DNA of 34,199 nucleotides from Rhodothermales bacterium (GCA_013002345.1 JABDKH010000321.1:1-34199); one strand, 5' to 3'; numbered from the stretch's first letter, positions 7,396 through 15,903 are shown. Notes: generated by a model not told the origin, from the sequence alone. Numbers and translations: made by a program.

Positions 7396-8790
7396 TTATG
7401 GGTCGAGGCGACTCGCGACCGCACGTGCGTCGACGTTGGGGCGGACCTGCCTGCGAAGTCCAAGCGCCGTGACAAACATCAAGATGCTCAGTACGGCCAC
7501 CGTCAGGAAAGCCGACTCGTAACCCATCCGACGTGTCGCACCCGACGCCGCGAGCGCTCCGACTACTGCGCCGCCGATCAGTAGACCGGCGTTGAGCGCC
7601 AGCGTGATGACACCCTGCGCAGACACCCGATCTTCGACGCTGGATTCGCGCAGCAGAATGTAGTTGAGCGAAGAGCCGAGCAATCCGGCGAGCGCCATTC
7701 CAACCAGAACGGAACCGGCGTAGAACGCCGGGCGGGTGTCCAGCAGTGCCAGCGCGCAGAGCCCTGCAAACAGCAACAGCGCACATGCTGATACAGTACG
7801 CCTGGGTCCTGCGTGATCAAGGACCCAGCCAAACAGGGGCGATCCGAGCGCCACGGCAAACGCCAAGGGCAAGAACATGAATGAGGCCGTCGACTTTGTG
7901 ACTTCGAAGGTTGCCTCGGCCAGCGACGGCACGAAGATCAACACCGCCTCGCAGAATCCCGCGGCTGCGGTCAGCGCGATGGCGAGGCGTGCCTCTCGCG
8001 ACCGAAGGACTTTGCTCGGCAGGAGAGGGTTCTCAGCCGTCGAGATCGCTCGGAACGCAAGGTAGCCAGATACGAGAGCAACGGACGCTCCACCCCATAC
8101 GCGCGGCTTAGAAAGACTGGCCAGAAAACCGACTGCATCTATACCATTCGTGCTGACGGCCAATGCAACCAGTGTGATGGTGAGCAAGACCAGACCTCGG
8201 ACATCGAATCCTGCGAGCGGCACTCCGCCCGTGACGGCCGGGACATACCGGCGACCCAGAACCATCGCCGTAGCAGCAAGCGGCAATGGTGCAATGAACA
8301 GCCACTGCCAGCTGTATCGAAGCAGGATGCCGCTGATAGCCGGCCCGACGATGAACGCGAGACCGAATACAGATCCAAGCACACCGAGTGCTCTCCCCTG
8401 CCGGTGGGCCGGAAACTCATCGCCAACCACTGCACTGGAAACAGGAAAAATCCCGGCAGCTCCAATGCCCTGCAAGGCGCGTCCTGCGAGCAGGACCCCG
8501 AACGGCGGCGACGATGCAACGATCAACGCGCCGACCGAGAACAACGCAATGTCCAGCGTGAACACAAACCGACGCCCGGCTGCATCAGCGAGCTTCGCCA
8601 TGAGGGGAACGCCGAGCAGGTTAAACAGCACGAAGACGTTGAGCGTCCATGCCGCGGCCCGCTCATCAATCCCGTAATGATCGCGTATTGCCGGAAGCGC
8701 CGGCCCTACCATCGCGATGTCCAGCGCCGCAAGAAGCACGCCGAGGAAAAGAACCGTCAGAAGGGAGCGACTACCGGAGCGGAACTGCAA
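7396..8790 (-). CDS. MFS transporter, 14-helix drug-exporter (DHA2) type
   Basis: This 464-residue membrane protein belongs to the major facilitator superfamily. About 14 hydrophobic segments can be counted, as in the DHA2 (EmrB/QacA) proton-antiporter branch. The motif-A loop between helices 2 and 3 reads GVPLMAKLADAAGRR, and motif C-like Gly/Pro-rich sequence lies in helix 5 (FIVGPAISGILL). Such proteins usually export drugs or other small molecules; the substrate cannot be read from sequence. The first available start is a TTG at 8790. It diverges from the sensor-kinase gene, and an inverted repeat just upstream could be a repressor site. No membrane-fusion or outer-membrane partner is adjacent. 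Confidence 0.85.
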   Translation of the reverse strand: MQFRSGSRSLLTVLFLGVLLAALDIAMVGPALPAIRDHYGIDERAAAWTLNVFVLFNLLGVPLMAKLADAAGRRFVFTLDIALFSVGALIVASSPPFGVLLAGRALQGIGAAGIFPVSSAVVGDEFPAHRQGRALGVLGSVFGLAFIVGPAISGILLRYSWQWLFIAPLPLAATAMVLGRRYVPAVTGGVPLAGFDVRGLVLLTITLVALAVSTNGIDAVGFLASLSKPRVWGGASVALVSGYLAFRAISTAENPLLPSKVLRSREARLAIALTAAAGFCEAVLIFVPSLAEATFEVTKSTASFMFLPLAFAVALGSPLFGWVLDHAGPRRTVSACALLLFAGLCALALLDTRPAFYAGSVLVGMALAGLLGSSLNYILLRESSVEDRVSAQGVITLALNAGLLIGGAVVGALAASGATRRMGYESAFLTVAVLSILMFVTALGLRRQVRPNVDARAVASRLDP

Positions 8791-9084
8791 GTTGCGGGTC
8801 GGTGCGAATCTGGGCGAGAGTGGACGCGAATAGACGGTATGGCGTCCGATATGTTCTCATGCGGCCCCCCGGACGTATCACATACAAACCGGGCGCAAAT
8901 CCCCTCAAGATGACCGGATACGGCCTGTGCTCGTCGTTAATGAAGGACCGCCGCTGCCGATACTAGGGCAAAATGGCTCCCTATTCATCCGATCAATCGA
9001 TTGTGGGCAAAGAGGTTGCGCCAAAGAGCCGCTGCCCTTCCTCTCTTGATCGCACATCCAGCTGAAGCATTGAGCGGATCCGGC
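8791..9084. promoter_or_regulatory. Divergent intergenic region between MFS gene and sensor kinase
   Basis: This 294-base gap must carry the start signals of both flanking genes. GGACGC (8822-8827) and GCGTCC (8842-8847) form a 6-bp inverted repeat with 14 bases between, 32-57 bases upstream of the MFS start, the position expected for an operator. CAATCGATTG (8994-9003) is a short perfect palindrome nearer the kinase. A TTG at 9001 opens a frame into the kinase, but the ATG at 9085 is preferred. I see no convincing small gene, RNA gene or clear -35/-10 pair. Confidence 0.35.
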
Positions 9085-11061
9085 ATGACACGGAAGCTGA
9101 CTCACGTCGTCTGGAGGCCACTCAGATCGCTACGCGCGAAGCTGACCATCTTCACGTTCGGCCTGATGGCCGTGATCTCGCTCTCGATCTACCTGTTCCT
9201 TCCGACCCGGATGGAAAACCAGGCCGAGAACGCACTTGTCGACAAGGCCTCGAATATCGCCGATATGACCGCCTTCGCGATCGGCGCATCGTCCGATACG
9301 GGAGATCCCGTTCACGTTCCAATCGTTCTGAACGGAGCCGCCCAGGTGGATGACCTTGTGTACGCCTACGTCACCGCATTAGACGGGAGTGTGGTTGCGG
9401 ACTTCAACCGTATGCCAAACATCTACACGGTACCGTATGAGTTCCGCATGCCAGGTGGGGTTTCAGACAATCGCGACATCTTCCGCGCTCGCCGCTCCAT
9501 CATCTCGCGCGGCCGATCGGCCGGAACCCTGCACATGGGCTTCTCGCTCGAGAGCGTCGCCACCATCGCCCGCCGGAGCCGTCTGACAATCGCGATTGCG
9601 AGCATCATGATCTTCGTGATTGGCCTGACGGGCGTGTTCGCTGTGAGCCACATCATCACTGCGCCTCTTCGACAGATTGCCAGCGTAGCCGAAAGGATCT
9701 CGGAAGGCGATTTCGAGGGTAGTCTGGAAATCCAGTCGAATGACGAAATCGGGCGCCTAGCAACCGCATTCAACAAGATGGTGAAGGGCTTGAGGTCCGC
9801 GTACCAACATCTTGAAAGCGCGAATGCGACGCTGGCCTACCACTCGCAGGACTTGCAGTCTGAGATTGCAGAGCGCCGCAAGGCTGAGCAGGCCTCCCGT
9901 ACGAGCGAGGCAAAATTCCGGGCGGTCGTTGAACATGCCACGGACATCGTCGCGGTCTTCGAAACGGACGCTTCCATTAAGTACATGTCACCCGCATGTA
10001 TAAACATGATGGGCGTCACTCCAGAGTCGCTAATCGGAGAAAAGGCTGACCAGTTCGTTCATCCGTCTGATCTGGCTCGATTTACGTCCGCCTTGCTCGG
10101 CAGCCGGCGGGACATCACCGTCGCCATCAATGTCGAGGCGCGGTGGCGTCACGCGAATGGCAAGTGGCGATACCTCGCGTTCCGCGGTCGAAACCTGAGC
10201 GACCTTCCCGGAATCGATGGCATTCTGTTCAACGTGACCGACATCACAGAGGCGAAGCGATTTGAGCGTGAGCTGTTACACGCCAAGGACAGAGCCGAAG
10301 AGATGGTGCGACTGAAGAACAGCTTTCTCGCAAACATGAGTCAAGAGATCCGTACGCGACTTACCGGCATACTGGGGTTCGCTCAGATTCTCAACTCGGA
10401 GATCGATCCGTCGCAGCTGGAGCTCGTTGAACACATCGAGGGTAGCGGTACCCGACTCCTGAACACGCTGAATTCCGTGCTTGATCTGGCTGAGTTGGAG
10501 GCCCAGTCCGTGCGTCCTGAGCTGGAGGCACTGGACGTTGTGAAAGAGATCCGCGAAACGACGAAGCTCATTTCACCACTTGCTCATCTGAAAGGTCTCG
10601 CGTTTCACGTCGACATTCCTGACGAACGAATCTTCGCACAGGCGAATTCGAGTTGCTTGCACCGTGTGATCGTGAACCTGGCCAGCAACGCCGTCAAGTT
10701 CACTGACGAGGGCGAGGTTCGAATCAAGACTACGGCCGACGACCGACACGTTCGCATTGCAGTCGTCGATACGGGCGTCGGCATTTCCGAGGAATTCGTT
10801 CCGCAGCTTTTTGGTGAGTTCACCCAGGAATCGACCGGTAATGCACGAACTCATGAGGGCAGCGGCCTCGGACTGGCCATCACGCGCCGTCTGGTCGACC
10901 TCATGGACGGTGACATCAATGTCCAGAGCGAGAAAGGCCGCGGTAGCCGGTTCGTCGTCACACTGCCCCGGGCGCAGGCTCCGGCTGCAGGTGAAGAAAG
11001 ACCGGACAAATTGCCGGTGCTGCGACCCGTGAAGCTTGGAGGGCGACGCTGGGCCTCGTGA
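9085..11061 (+). CDS. Membrane sensor histidine kinase with HAMP and PAS domains; phospho-accepting His replaced by Gln
   Basis: From the ATG at 9085 the product is 658 residues: helix 1 (20-39), a periplasmic sensor region (about 40-166), helix 2 (167-191), HAMP (about 191-245), a coiled-coil, PAS (about 274-385), dimerisation domain (about 408-475) and an ATPase domain with N box (HRVIVNLASN, Asn535), G1 (DTGVGI, from 562) and G2 (GSGLGLAI, from 592). The H box, normally SHEIRTPL, reads SQEIRTRL, so residue 420 is Gln and the usual Pro is Arg. ATP-binding motifs look intact, but His-Asp signalling should be blocked at this site. No response regulator is adjacent. A TTG at 9001 would add 28 residues; GAGCGGA before 9085 supports the ATG. 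Confidence 0.9.
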   Translation: MTRKLTHVVWRPLRSLRAKLTIFTFGLMAVISLSIYLFLPTRMENQAENALVDKASNIADMTAFAIGASSDTGDPVHVPIVLNGAAQVDDLVYAYVTALDGSVVADFNRMPNIYTVPYEFRMPGGVSDNRDIFRARRSIISRGRSAGTLHMGFSLESVATIARRSRLTIAIASIMIFVIGLTGVFAVSHIITAPLRQIASVAERISEGDFEGSLEIQSNDEIGRLATAFNKMVKGLRSAYQHLESANATLAYHSQDLQSEIAERRKAEQASRTSEAKFRAVVEHATDIVAVFETDASIKYMSPACINMMGVTPESLIGEKADQFVHPSDLARFTSALLGSRRDITVAINVEARWRHANGKWRYLAFRGRNLSDLPGIDGILFNVTDITEAKRFERELLHAKDRAEEMVRLKNSFLANMSQEIRTRLTGILGFAQILNSEIDPSQLELVEHIEGSGTRLLNTLNSVLDLAELEAQSVRPELEALDVVKEIRETTKLISPLAHLKGLAFHVDIPDERIFAQANSSCLHRVIVNLASNAVKFTDEGEVRIKTTADDRHVRIAVVDTGVGISEEFVPQLFGEFTQESTGNARTHEGSGLGLAITRRLVDLMDGDINVQSEKGRGSRFVVTLPRAQAPAAGEERPDKLPVLRPVKLGGRRWAS

Positions 11062-11179
11062 GCCACCGCTATCCCACGCTGTCCAGGTCGCGTCGGCAGG
11101 AACTTTGTGCCTTGCGACGGCTATTCAAAAGCCTTTCGCAAAAATGTTGACAGCGCAGTACACCCTGCACCCCCAAATC

Positions 11180-11524
11180 ATGCCGACCTACGTCTACAAA
11201 AGAGAAGACGGGACCACTTTCGAGCTCGAGCAGCGGATCACAGCGGACTCGCTCACGCACTGCCCCACCACAGGACAGCGAGTGGAACGCGTAATCAGTG
11301 GCGGTACAGGGCTGATCTTTAAGGGATCAGGGTTTTACATCACGGACTACGCCCGGAAGAACGGTTCGGCGCCGACTCCTGGCTCAGAGAAGAATGGGTC
11401 CGAGGCGTCAGAGCAGCCCAGGAAGGAATCAAGCGAAACGGCTTCGAAGAAGGAATCGAAAAAGGAATCGAATGACTCGTCTTCGAAGCCTGATTCGACG
11501 ACCAAACCGAACAAGGCGGACTAG
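11180..11524 (+). CDS. FmdB-like small protein lacking most zinc-ribbon cysteines
   Basis: The 114-residue product starts MPTYVYKREDGTTFEL at the ATG at 11180 and continues to ISGGTGLIFKGSGFYITDY, both hallmarks of the FmdB regulatory-protein family (about 60-110 residues, function poorly known). Typical members carry two CxxC pairs; here the first is replaced by KREDG and the second is reduced to CPTTG, leaving one Cys. Zinc binding is therefore unlikely. The C-terminal half (about 60-114) is low-complexity, rich in Ser, Lys, Glu and Pro, and probably disordered. The frame is open upstream to 11036, but the conserved start supports 11180. It follows the sensor kinase by 118 bases. Confidence 0.82.
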   Translation: MPTYVYKREDGTTFELEQRITADSLTHCPTTGQRVERVISGGTGLIFKGSGFYITDYARKNGSAPTPGSEKNGSEASEQPRKESSETASKKESKKESNDSSSKPDSTTKPNKAD

Positions 11525-11538
11525 CGCGTTCTGCGCTA
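11522..11538. terminator. Hairpin formed by the stop codons of two convergent genes
   Basis: TAGCGC (11522-11527) pairs with GCGCTA (11533-11538) around a five-base loop. The first three bases are the TAG stop of the FmdB-like gene and the last three are the reverse complement of the TAG stop of tpiA. The symmetric site could act as a weak two-way terminator, but no good T run is present on either side. Confidence 0.4.
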
Positions 11539-12291
11539 TGCCAGGCGTTTTGCCGATTCGACAATGCTCACGAAGGAGTCCGCGTTGAGGCTGGCTCCTC
11601 CAATCAGTCCCCCATCTACGTCCTTCTGACTGAGCAACTCGTCGGCGTTTCCGGGATTCATGCTGCCACCATACAGGATCTCGATGGCATCGGCCGCCGC
11701 CTCACCGAACTGGTCGCGAAGGAGACCACGTATATAGCTGTGCATCTCTTGCGCCTGAGCAGGCGTGGCCGTTCGACCCGTCCCGATGGCCCACACGGGC
11801 TCGTACGCAATCACAAGATCGCCGGGGCGACCAATCAGTACGCCCGACAGACCCTTCCGTACCTGGCGCGAAACCACGTCTTCTTCCTGACCCGCCTCCC
11901 GCTCCGCAAGATGCTCGCCGACACAGAGGATCGGCACGAGTCCATGCTCAACGGCCTTCCGAACCTTCCGGTTCACCGTGTCATCAGTCTCTCCGAAATA
12001 CTGCCTGCGTTCAGAGTGCCCGAGGATCACGTAGTGACAACCGACCGCGGACAACATCGCCGGCGAAGTCTCGCCCGTGAATGCCCCGGACTCCTCGTAG
12101 AACATGTTCTGGGCACCGACTAACAACGCTGTTTCATTGACGGTGCGTGCCACCTCGGAAACATTGACCGTCGGAGGACACACTGCCACCTTTACAGGCG
12201 CCGGGCTACCGATATCACCGGCTATTTCTCGTGCAAGTTCGATTGCTGAACCCACATCCGTATTCATTTTCCAGTTTCCCGCGATCAGCAT
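11536..12291 (-). CDS. tpiA: Triosephosphate isomerase
   Basis: TpiA interconverts dihydroxyacetone phosphate and glyceraldehyde-3-phosphate in glycolysis and gluconeogenesis. The 251-residue product starts with the ATG at 12291 and shows the expected catalytic residues: Lys8 in GNWKMN, His92 in ILGHSERR and Glu164 in AYEPVWAIGTG, whose following residues form the mobile lid. The phosphate-binding GGS is at 208-210 and the C-terminal GGASL is present. Length and motif spacing are typical, and nothing suggests loss of activity. It is the last gene of a minus-strand run from gatB and the thioredoxin-fold lipoprotein, and ends against the convergent FmdB-like gene. Confidence 0.97.
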   Translation of the reverse strand: MLIAGNWKMNTDVGSAIELAREIAGDIGSPAPVKVAVCPPTVNVSEVARTVNETALLVGAQNMFYEESGAFTGETSPAMLSAVGCHYVILGHSERRQYFGETDDTVNRKVRKAVEHGLVPILCVGEHLAEREAGQEEDVVSRQVRKGLSGVLIGRPGDLVIAYEPVWAIGTGRTATPAQAQEMHSYIRGLLRDQFGEAAADAIEILYGGSMNPGNADELLSQKDVDGGLIGGASLNADSFVSIVESAKRLA

Positions 12292-12307
12292 GAGTTTTGG
12301 TATCTAC

Positions 12308-12330
12308 GTTGGATGACTAGTGTTGGATGA
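12308..12330. repeat. Short tandem direct repeat upstream of tpiA
   Basis: GTTGGATGA occurs at 12308-12316 and again at 12322-12330, in the 61-base gap between the thioredoxin-fold lipoprotein gene and tpiA, just before the tpiA start. The 14-base repeat spacing is slightly more than one helix turn. It may be a regulatory site or a chance duplication. Confidence 0.35.
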
Positions 12331-12352
12331 TCGTGTCGTGACGGCGCCCGGA

Positions 12353-13711
12353 TCAGGATGAATCCGCGCCCGTCACTGCCATAAGGTCGTCAGCGACCGC
12401 CTGAATGGCGGGTCCGGAATACTTGCCAAGTATGATTCCGTCTTTGATCAGGAAGCGCTTCGGATGAACCCTGACGTTGAACGACCGGGCCAGTGGATCC
12501 TCTGCACCGAGCGGTAGAGCAATCTGGACGGTCGAAGGCTGCGATCCAAAGAAGGCTTCGTTGAGGTCTGAATCGGATTCCAGCGAAACGGACACAAAGG
12601 TCACGGTCTCACCCCGCTTGTATGAAGCCAGACTGTCTCGCAGAGCGCGTTCACGAATATACGTCGCGTCGGTGGGCCGGAAGAACTCGAGCAGGACGAT
12701 CCCGGTTGTTGACGGATCGAACGAATACTCTTCACCCGTCCAGGTCACGGTGCTGAATGAAGGAGCGAGCATACCGGGCATCAGGTTTTCGATCTCGTAC
12801 ACAGTACCGCGCGCCCATTCAGCCCACGGGCTGTCGGCATACTCTGCGTCAATCCTGTTTGCTTCGATCACGGCTTCGTCAAGCATGTTGCTGTCGGCGT
12901 AGGCGACGACCATCTCCGACGCCAGTGCGGCCTGCAGTGCCTTGTCCACCGTCTTTCCGGACAGGCCGCGCACGAGCGCGATGGCCGAATCCTGTCCCCG
13001 CATTCGCGCTTCAGCCCGTCGCGCTGCCCGGGCAACATCCACAAAACCAGGCCCCTCCATCGGCAGTGACATGACCCTCTCCACCACCAGGGAGTCGTTG
13101 ATTCCCTCCATCATCAGAACAGATTCAGCCGACGCCATGCCGGCGCCGATCGTGCCGGGGAATTGCTCGCTCAGCGCCCACAGGATCTGAGCACTCTGCA
13201 TGAAACGCGTGGCGTGGCTCTCGGCCGAATACTGGCCCGACTGAATAAGAGATAGCAGTTCCCGGTTGTGGACCATCTTACCGTTTCGATACGCCATCCA
13301 TGCCGCGTTTTCTACGGAGCGAATGATGAGCGGCCGATCACCGTCCGGTACCCGCAGACGCATCGATGCAGTGTCTGCCTCAGCCAGCACGATCTGCCCT
13401 TGTTTCACACGCGCTCCTCGCCGACTGACGATCAGCGGGTAAATGCCACGCTCCGGCGCTTCGATCAGCATCCGGAAGTAACCCGTACTGTCCGTCACCC
13501 CAAACCCGAGTGTGTCCGCCTCGCCATCCGAGGACGCAACGAGAACCTCAAAGCCGCGATAGTCCCGAGTCGAGTCCACCTCCGGACGTACCGTGACGTA
13601 CCCGTCGAATTGACTTCGCACGACGGGCCGATCGTCCGCGCGACAACCGGCGACAGAAACGACGGCCACTACTACCAGAAACCCCTTCCACGCCATTCCG
13701 GGTCGTAACAT
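12353..13711 (-). CDS. Lipoprotein with C-terminal thioredoxin-like fold lacking CXXC
   Basis: The 452-residue product has a signal sequence and lipobox SVAGC, with the lipidated Cys at 23. Residues about 35-110 look like a beta-sandwich region of the DUF4369/carboxypeptidase-regulatory kind; about 120-310 is mainly helical; about 315-450 resembles the TlpA/AhpC-TSA thioredoxin fold (APSFSTVTWTGEEYSF, then IVLLEFFRPTDATY, and the cis-Pro strand VRVHPKRFLIKDG, Pro417). At 343-349, where the redox CXXC should lie after the first core strand, the sequence is FFRPTDA, without cysteine. It cannot be a standard thiol-disulfide oxidoreductase and may be a binding or scaffold protein. The ATG at 13711 shares one base with the gatB stop, indicating translational coupling. 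Confidence 0.78.
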   Translation of the reverse strand: MLRPGMAWKGFLVVVAVVSVAGCRADDRPVVRSQFDGYVTVRPEVDSTRDYRGFEVLVASSDGEADTLGFGVTDSTGYFRMLIEAPERGIYPLIVSRRGARVKQGQIVLAEADTASMRLRVPDGDRPLIIRSVENAAWMAYRNGKMVHNRELLSLIQSGQYSAESHATRFMQSAQILWALSEQFPGTIGAGMASAESVLMMEGINDSLVVERVMSLPMEGPGFVDVARAARRAEARMRGQDSAIALVRGLSGKTVDKALQAALASEMVVAYADSNMLDEAVIEANRIDAEYADSPWAEWARGTVYEIENLMPGMLAPSFSTVTWTGEEYSFDPSTTGIVLLEFFRPTDATYIRERALRDSLASYKRGETVTFVSVSLESDSDLNEAFFGSQPSTVQIALPLGAEDPLARSFNVRVHPKRFLIKDGIILGKYSGPAIQAVADDLMAVTGADSS

Positions 13712-15210
13712 CAGCGATTCCTTCTTCTTTCCAGTTCTGAAGCCAGCAACTCCCGGACCCGCCGTGGATCCGGTGATCCGTCGAACGTTCGCATCACCTG
13801 GCCAATCAAAAAGCCCATGACGCCTTCCTTGCCTCCAAGGAACTGGTCGACCTGGGATGGATTATCGTCCAGAGCTCTGTGAACGACCGGCAGCAGCGCG
13901 TCCTCGTCGGAGACCTGCAACAGGTTGCGCGCCTCGGCAATCCGGATCGGATCGTCGGGTTGCTCCAGCATCAAATCGAAGAGCTCCGAAGCCCCCGTCG
14001 AGCTGATTCGATCCTCGATTCGAAGTTCAATGAGCCGAGCGAGACGGACCGCGTCGATGGGAAAGGCTTTCATCGTAATTCCCTTCTCGTTCACTACGCG
14101 AAGCACATCAGACATCAAGAAGTTCGACACCTGCTTCGCGACGGTACTCTCGTCTGCAACCTCCGCCGATATCACCGCTCCATACACTTCGTCAAAATAG
14201 TCCGCCAGCTCGCGCTCCTCGGTAAGGATACCGGCGTCGTACTCCGGCAATCCGAGTGAACGAACCAGGCGTGTTCTTCTGGCATCCGGAAGATCGGGTA
14301 GCGACATCCGCGCGGCCTGAAGCATCTCGTCAGTGACCACAACAGGCACCAGATCCGGATCCGGGAAATAGCGATAGTCGTGAGCCTCCTCTTTCGATCG
14401 CATGGATCGCGTGGCTCCGGCATCGGCGTCCCATAGTCGGGTCTCCTGCACGACCCGCTCACCCGACCGCAGAATCCCCGCCTGCCGTTCTATCTCGAAC
14501 TGGAGCGCGTTCTCCACATTCCTGAACGAGTTCATGTTCTTCACTTCCGTCTTCGTGCCCAGCACATCTTGCCCCGCGGGCCGGACGGATACATTCGCGT
14601 CGCATCTCAGCGAACCCTCCTCCATATTCCCGTCGCAGATTCCGAGATAGCGCACAATCTGACGAACACTCTGAAGAAACACGGCCGCTTCCCGGGGCGA
14701 TCGCAGATCAGGCTCAGTGACGATCTCGATCAGTGGAACTCCACATCGATTGAAATCGAGAAGTGTAGCCTGGGGGCTCTGGTCGTGGATCGATTTCCCC
14801 GCGTCCTCCTCGAGGTGGATTCTCGTGATACCGATCCGACGCTGCGACCGTTCTGCACCTAATTCGACTTCGACGTCCAACCATCCATCATGGCAGATCG
14901 GATCTTCGTACTGTGAGATCTGATACCCTTTCGGGAGATCCGGATAGAAGTAGTGCTTGCGCGCGAATGTCGAGCGCGGCCGAATAGAGCAATGCGTGGC
15001 AAGGCCCATCCGGATCGTGAAGTCGAGCACACGCTCGTTGAGAACCGGAAGCGTTCCCGGGTGGCCAAGACTCACCGGGTCGACGTTCGTATTCGGCTCG
15101 GCGCCGTACGCGGCCGACTCCGGACTGAATGTCTTCGCATTCGTCGCGAGCTGGCAGTGAACCTCGAGTCCGATTACGGGCTCGTATGATTGAACGCTGC
15201 TTTCCTTCAT
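13711..15210 (-). CDS. gatB: Aspartyl/glutamyl-tRNA amidotransferase subunit B
   Basis: GatB is the kinase and tRNA-binding subunit of the GatCAB complex, which converts Glu-tRNA-Gln or Asp-tRNA-Asn to the amide form in the cytoplasm. The 499-residue product begins at the ATG at 15210 and reads YEPVIGLEVHCQLAT, then LGHPGTLPVLNE, GYQISQYEDPI, IHLEEDAGKS, LIEIVTEPDLRSP and MEEGSLRCDANVSV, all typical of the catalytic core. The C-terminal helical and YqeY-like tail domain follows to ELASELERRRN. No gatA or gatC is in the window, so the complex is scattered. The stop overlaps the start of the next lipoprotein gene by one base. Confidence 0.97.
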   Translation of the reverse strand: MKESSVQSYEPVIGLEVHCQLATNAKTFSPESAAYGAEPNTNVDPVSLGHPGTLPVLNERVLDFTIRMGLATHCSIRPRSTFARKHYFYPDLPKGYQISQYEDPICHDGWLDVEVELGAERSQRRIGITRIHLEEDAGKSIHDQSPQATLLDFNRCGVPLIEIVTEPDLRSPREAAVFLQSVRQIVRYLGICDGNMEEGSLRCDANVSVRPAGQDVLGTKTEVKNMNSFRNVENALQFEIERQAGILRSGERVVQETRLWDADAGATRSMRSKEEAHDYRYFPDPDLVPVVVTDEMLQAARMSLPDLPDARRTRLVRSLGLPEYDAGILTEERELADYFDEVYGAVISAEVADESTVAKQVSNFLMSDVLRVVNEKGITMKAFPIDAVRLARLIELRIEDRISSTGASELFDLMLEQPDDPIRIAEARNLLQVSDEDALLPVVHRALDDNPSQVDQFLGGKEGVMGFLIGQVMRTFDGSPDPRRVRELLASELERRRNR

Positions 15211-15262
15211 AGTACCGCGGGTCCGGCTTCGACCTGACTTGTGTCGCTACCGGCCCTGCCGA

Positions 15263-15742
15263 TCAGGCTGCAGAAAACTTCTTGAGTATCTCGGCTGCAT
15301 GGTCGCCGACCTTCGGGCGTTTGAAGACGTGTATGATGATGCCCTTTTCATCGATCAGAAACGTGTGCCGCTTCGTCCCCATGAACTTGCGACCGTAGAG
15401 GGAACGTTCACCGTACACCCCGTACGCGTTGACGACTTTCTTGTCAACGTCGGCGATAAGCGGAAACGGTAGCTCGTACCGGCTTGCAAAGCTCTCGTGA
15501 GACTTGCGATCGTCGATCGAAACACCGACCACCGCAACGCCCGCGTCCAGAAGATCGCGATAGCCATCGCGAAGATTGCAGGCCTGTTTGGTGCATCCCG
15601 ACGTGTTGTCTTTGGGATAGAAATAGAGTGCCAGCTTGCGACCTCGATAGTCTGACAATTTCACCTGGTTACCATCCTGCGTGGTACCCTTGAACATCGG
15701 CGCCTTCTGTCCTGCCTCGGGCGTCGTGAATTCTTTAGCCAT
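15263..15742 (-). CDS. bcp: Thioredoxin-dependent peroxiredoxin, Bcp/PrxQ type
   Basis: Bcp reduces hydrogen peroxide and organic hydroperoxides using thioredoxin, in the cytoplasm. The 159-residue product has the peroxiredoxin active site YFYPKDNTSGCTKQACNLRD, where Cys50 is the peroxidatic cysteine and Cys55, five residues on, is the resolving cysteine typical of PrxQ. GVSIDDRKSHESFASRYELPFPLIAD and RHTFLIDEKGII follow as in the family. The ATG at 15742 is the start and the length is normal. It lies 52 bases upstream of gatB on the same strand and 161 bases after the fused E1 gene; the latter gap shows no further gene. Confidence 0.95.
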   Translation of the reverse strand: MAKEFTTPEAGQKAPMFKGTTQDGNQVKLSDYRGRKLALYFYPKDNTSGCTKQACNLRDGYRDLLDAGVAVVGVSIDDRKSHESFASRYELPFPLIADVDKKVVNAYGVYGERSLYGRKFMGTKRHTFLIDEKGIIIHVFKRPKVGDHAAEILKKFSAA

Positions 15743-15903
15743 TGTCGGTCATCGGTTTAGATGTGGAATGCATTTGATGGAGCAGCGAGCACCGGCCCGG
15801 CAGTCAGATGGCAGGGCCGATCGTGCGACACCGGCAGATCATCAAGATAACGTGCTCGATCGGGGCTGTTGTCGAGGTTTCTGCTAAACCAGCCCTGTTT
15901 ACG

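Noticed and set aside
8994-9003. CAATCGATTG palindrome as a regulator site
   Set aside because: A 10-bp palindrome is expected by chance at this scale and no second copy or partner site is visible.
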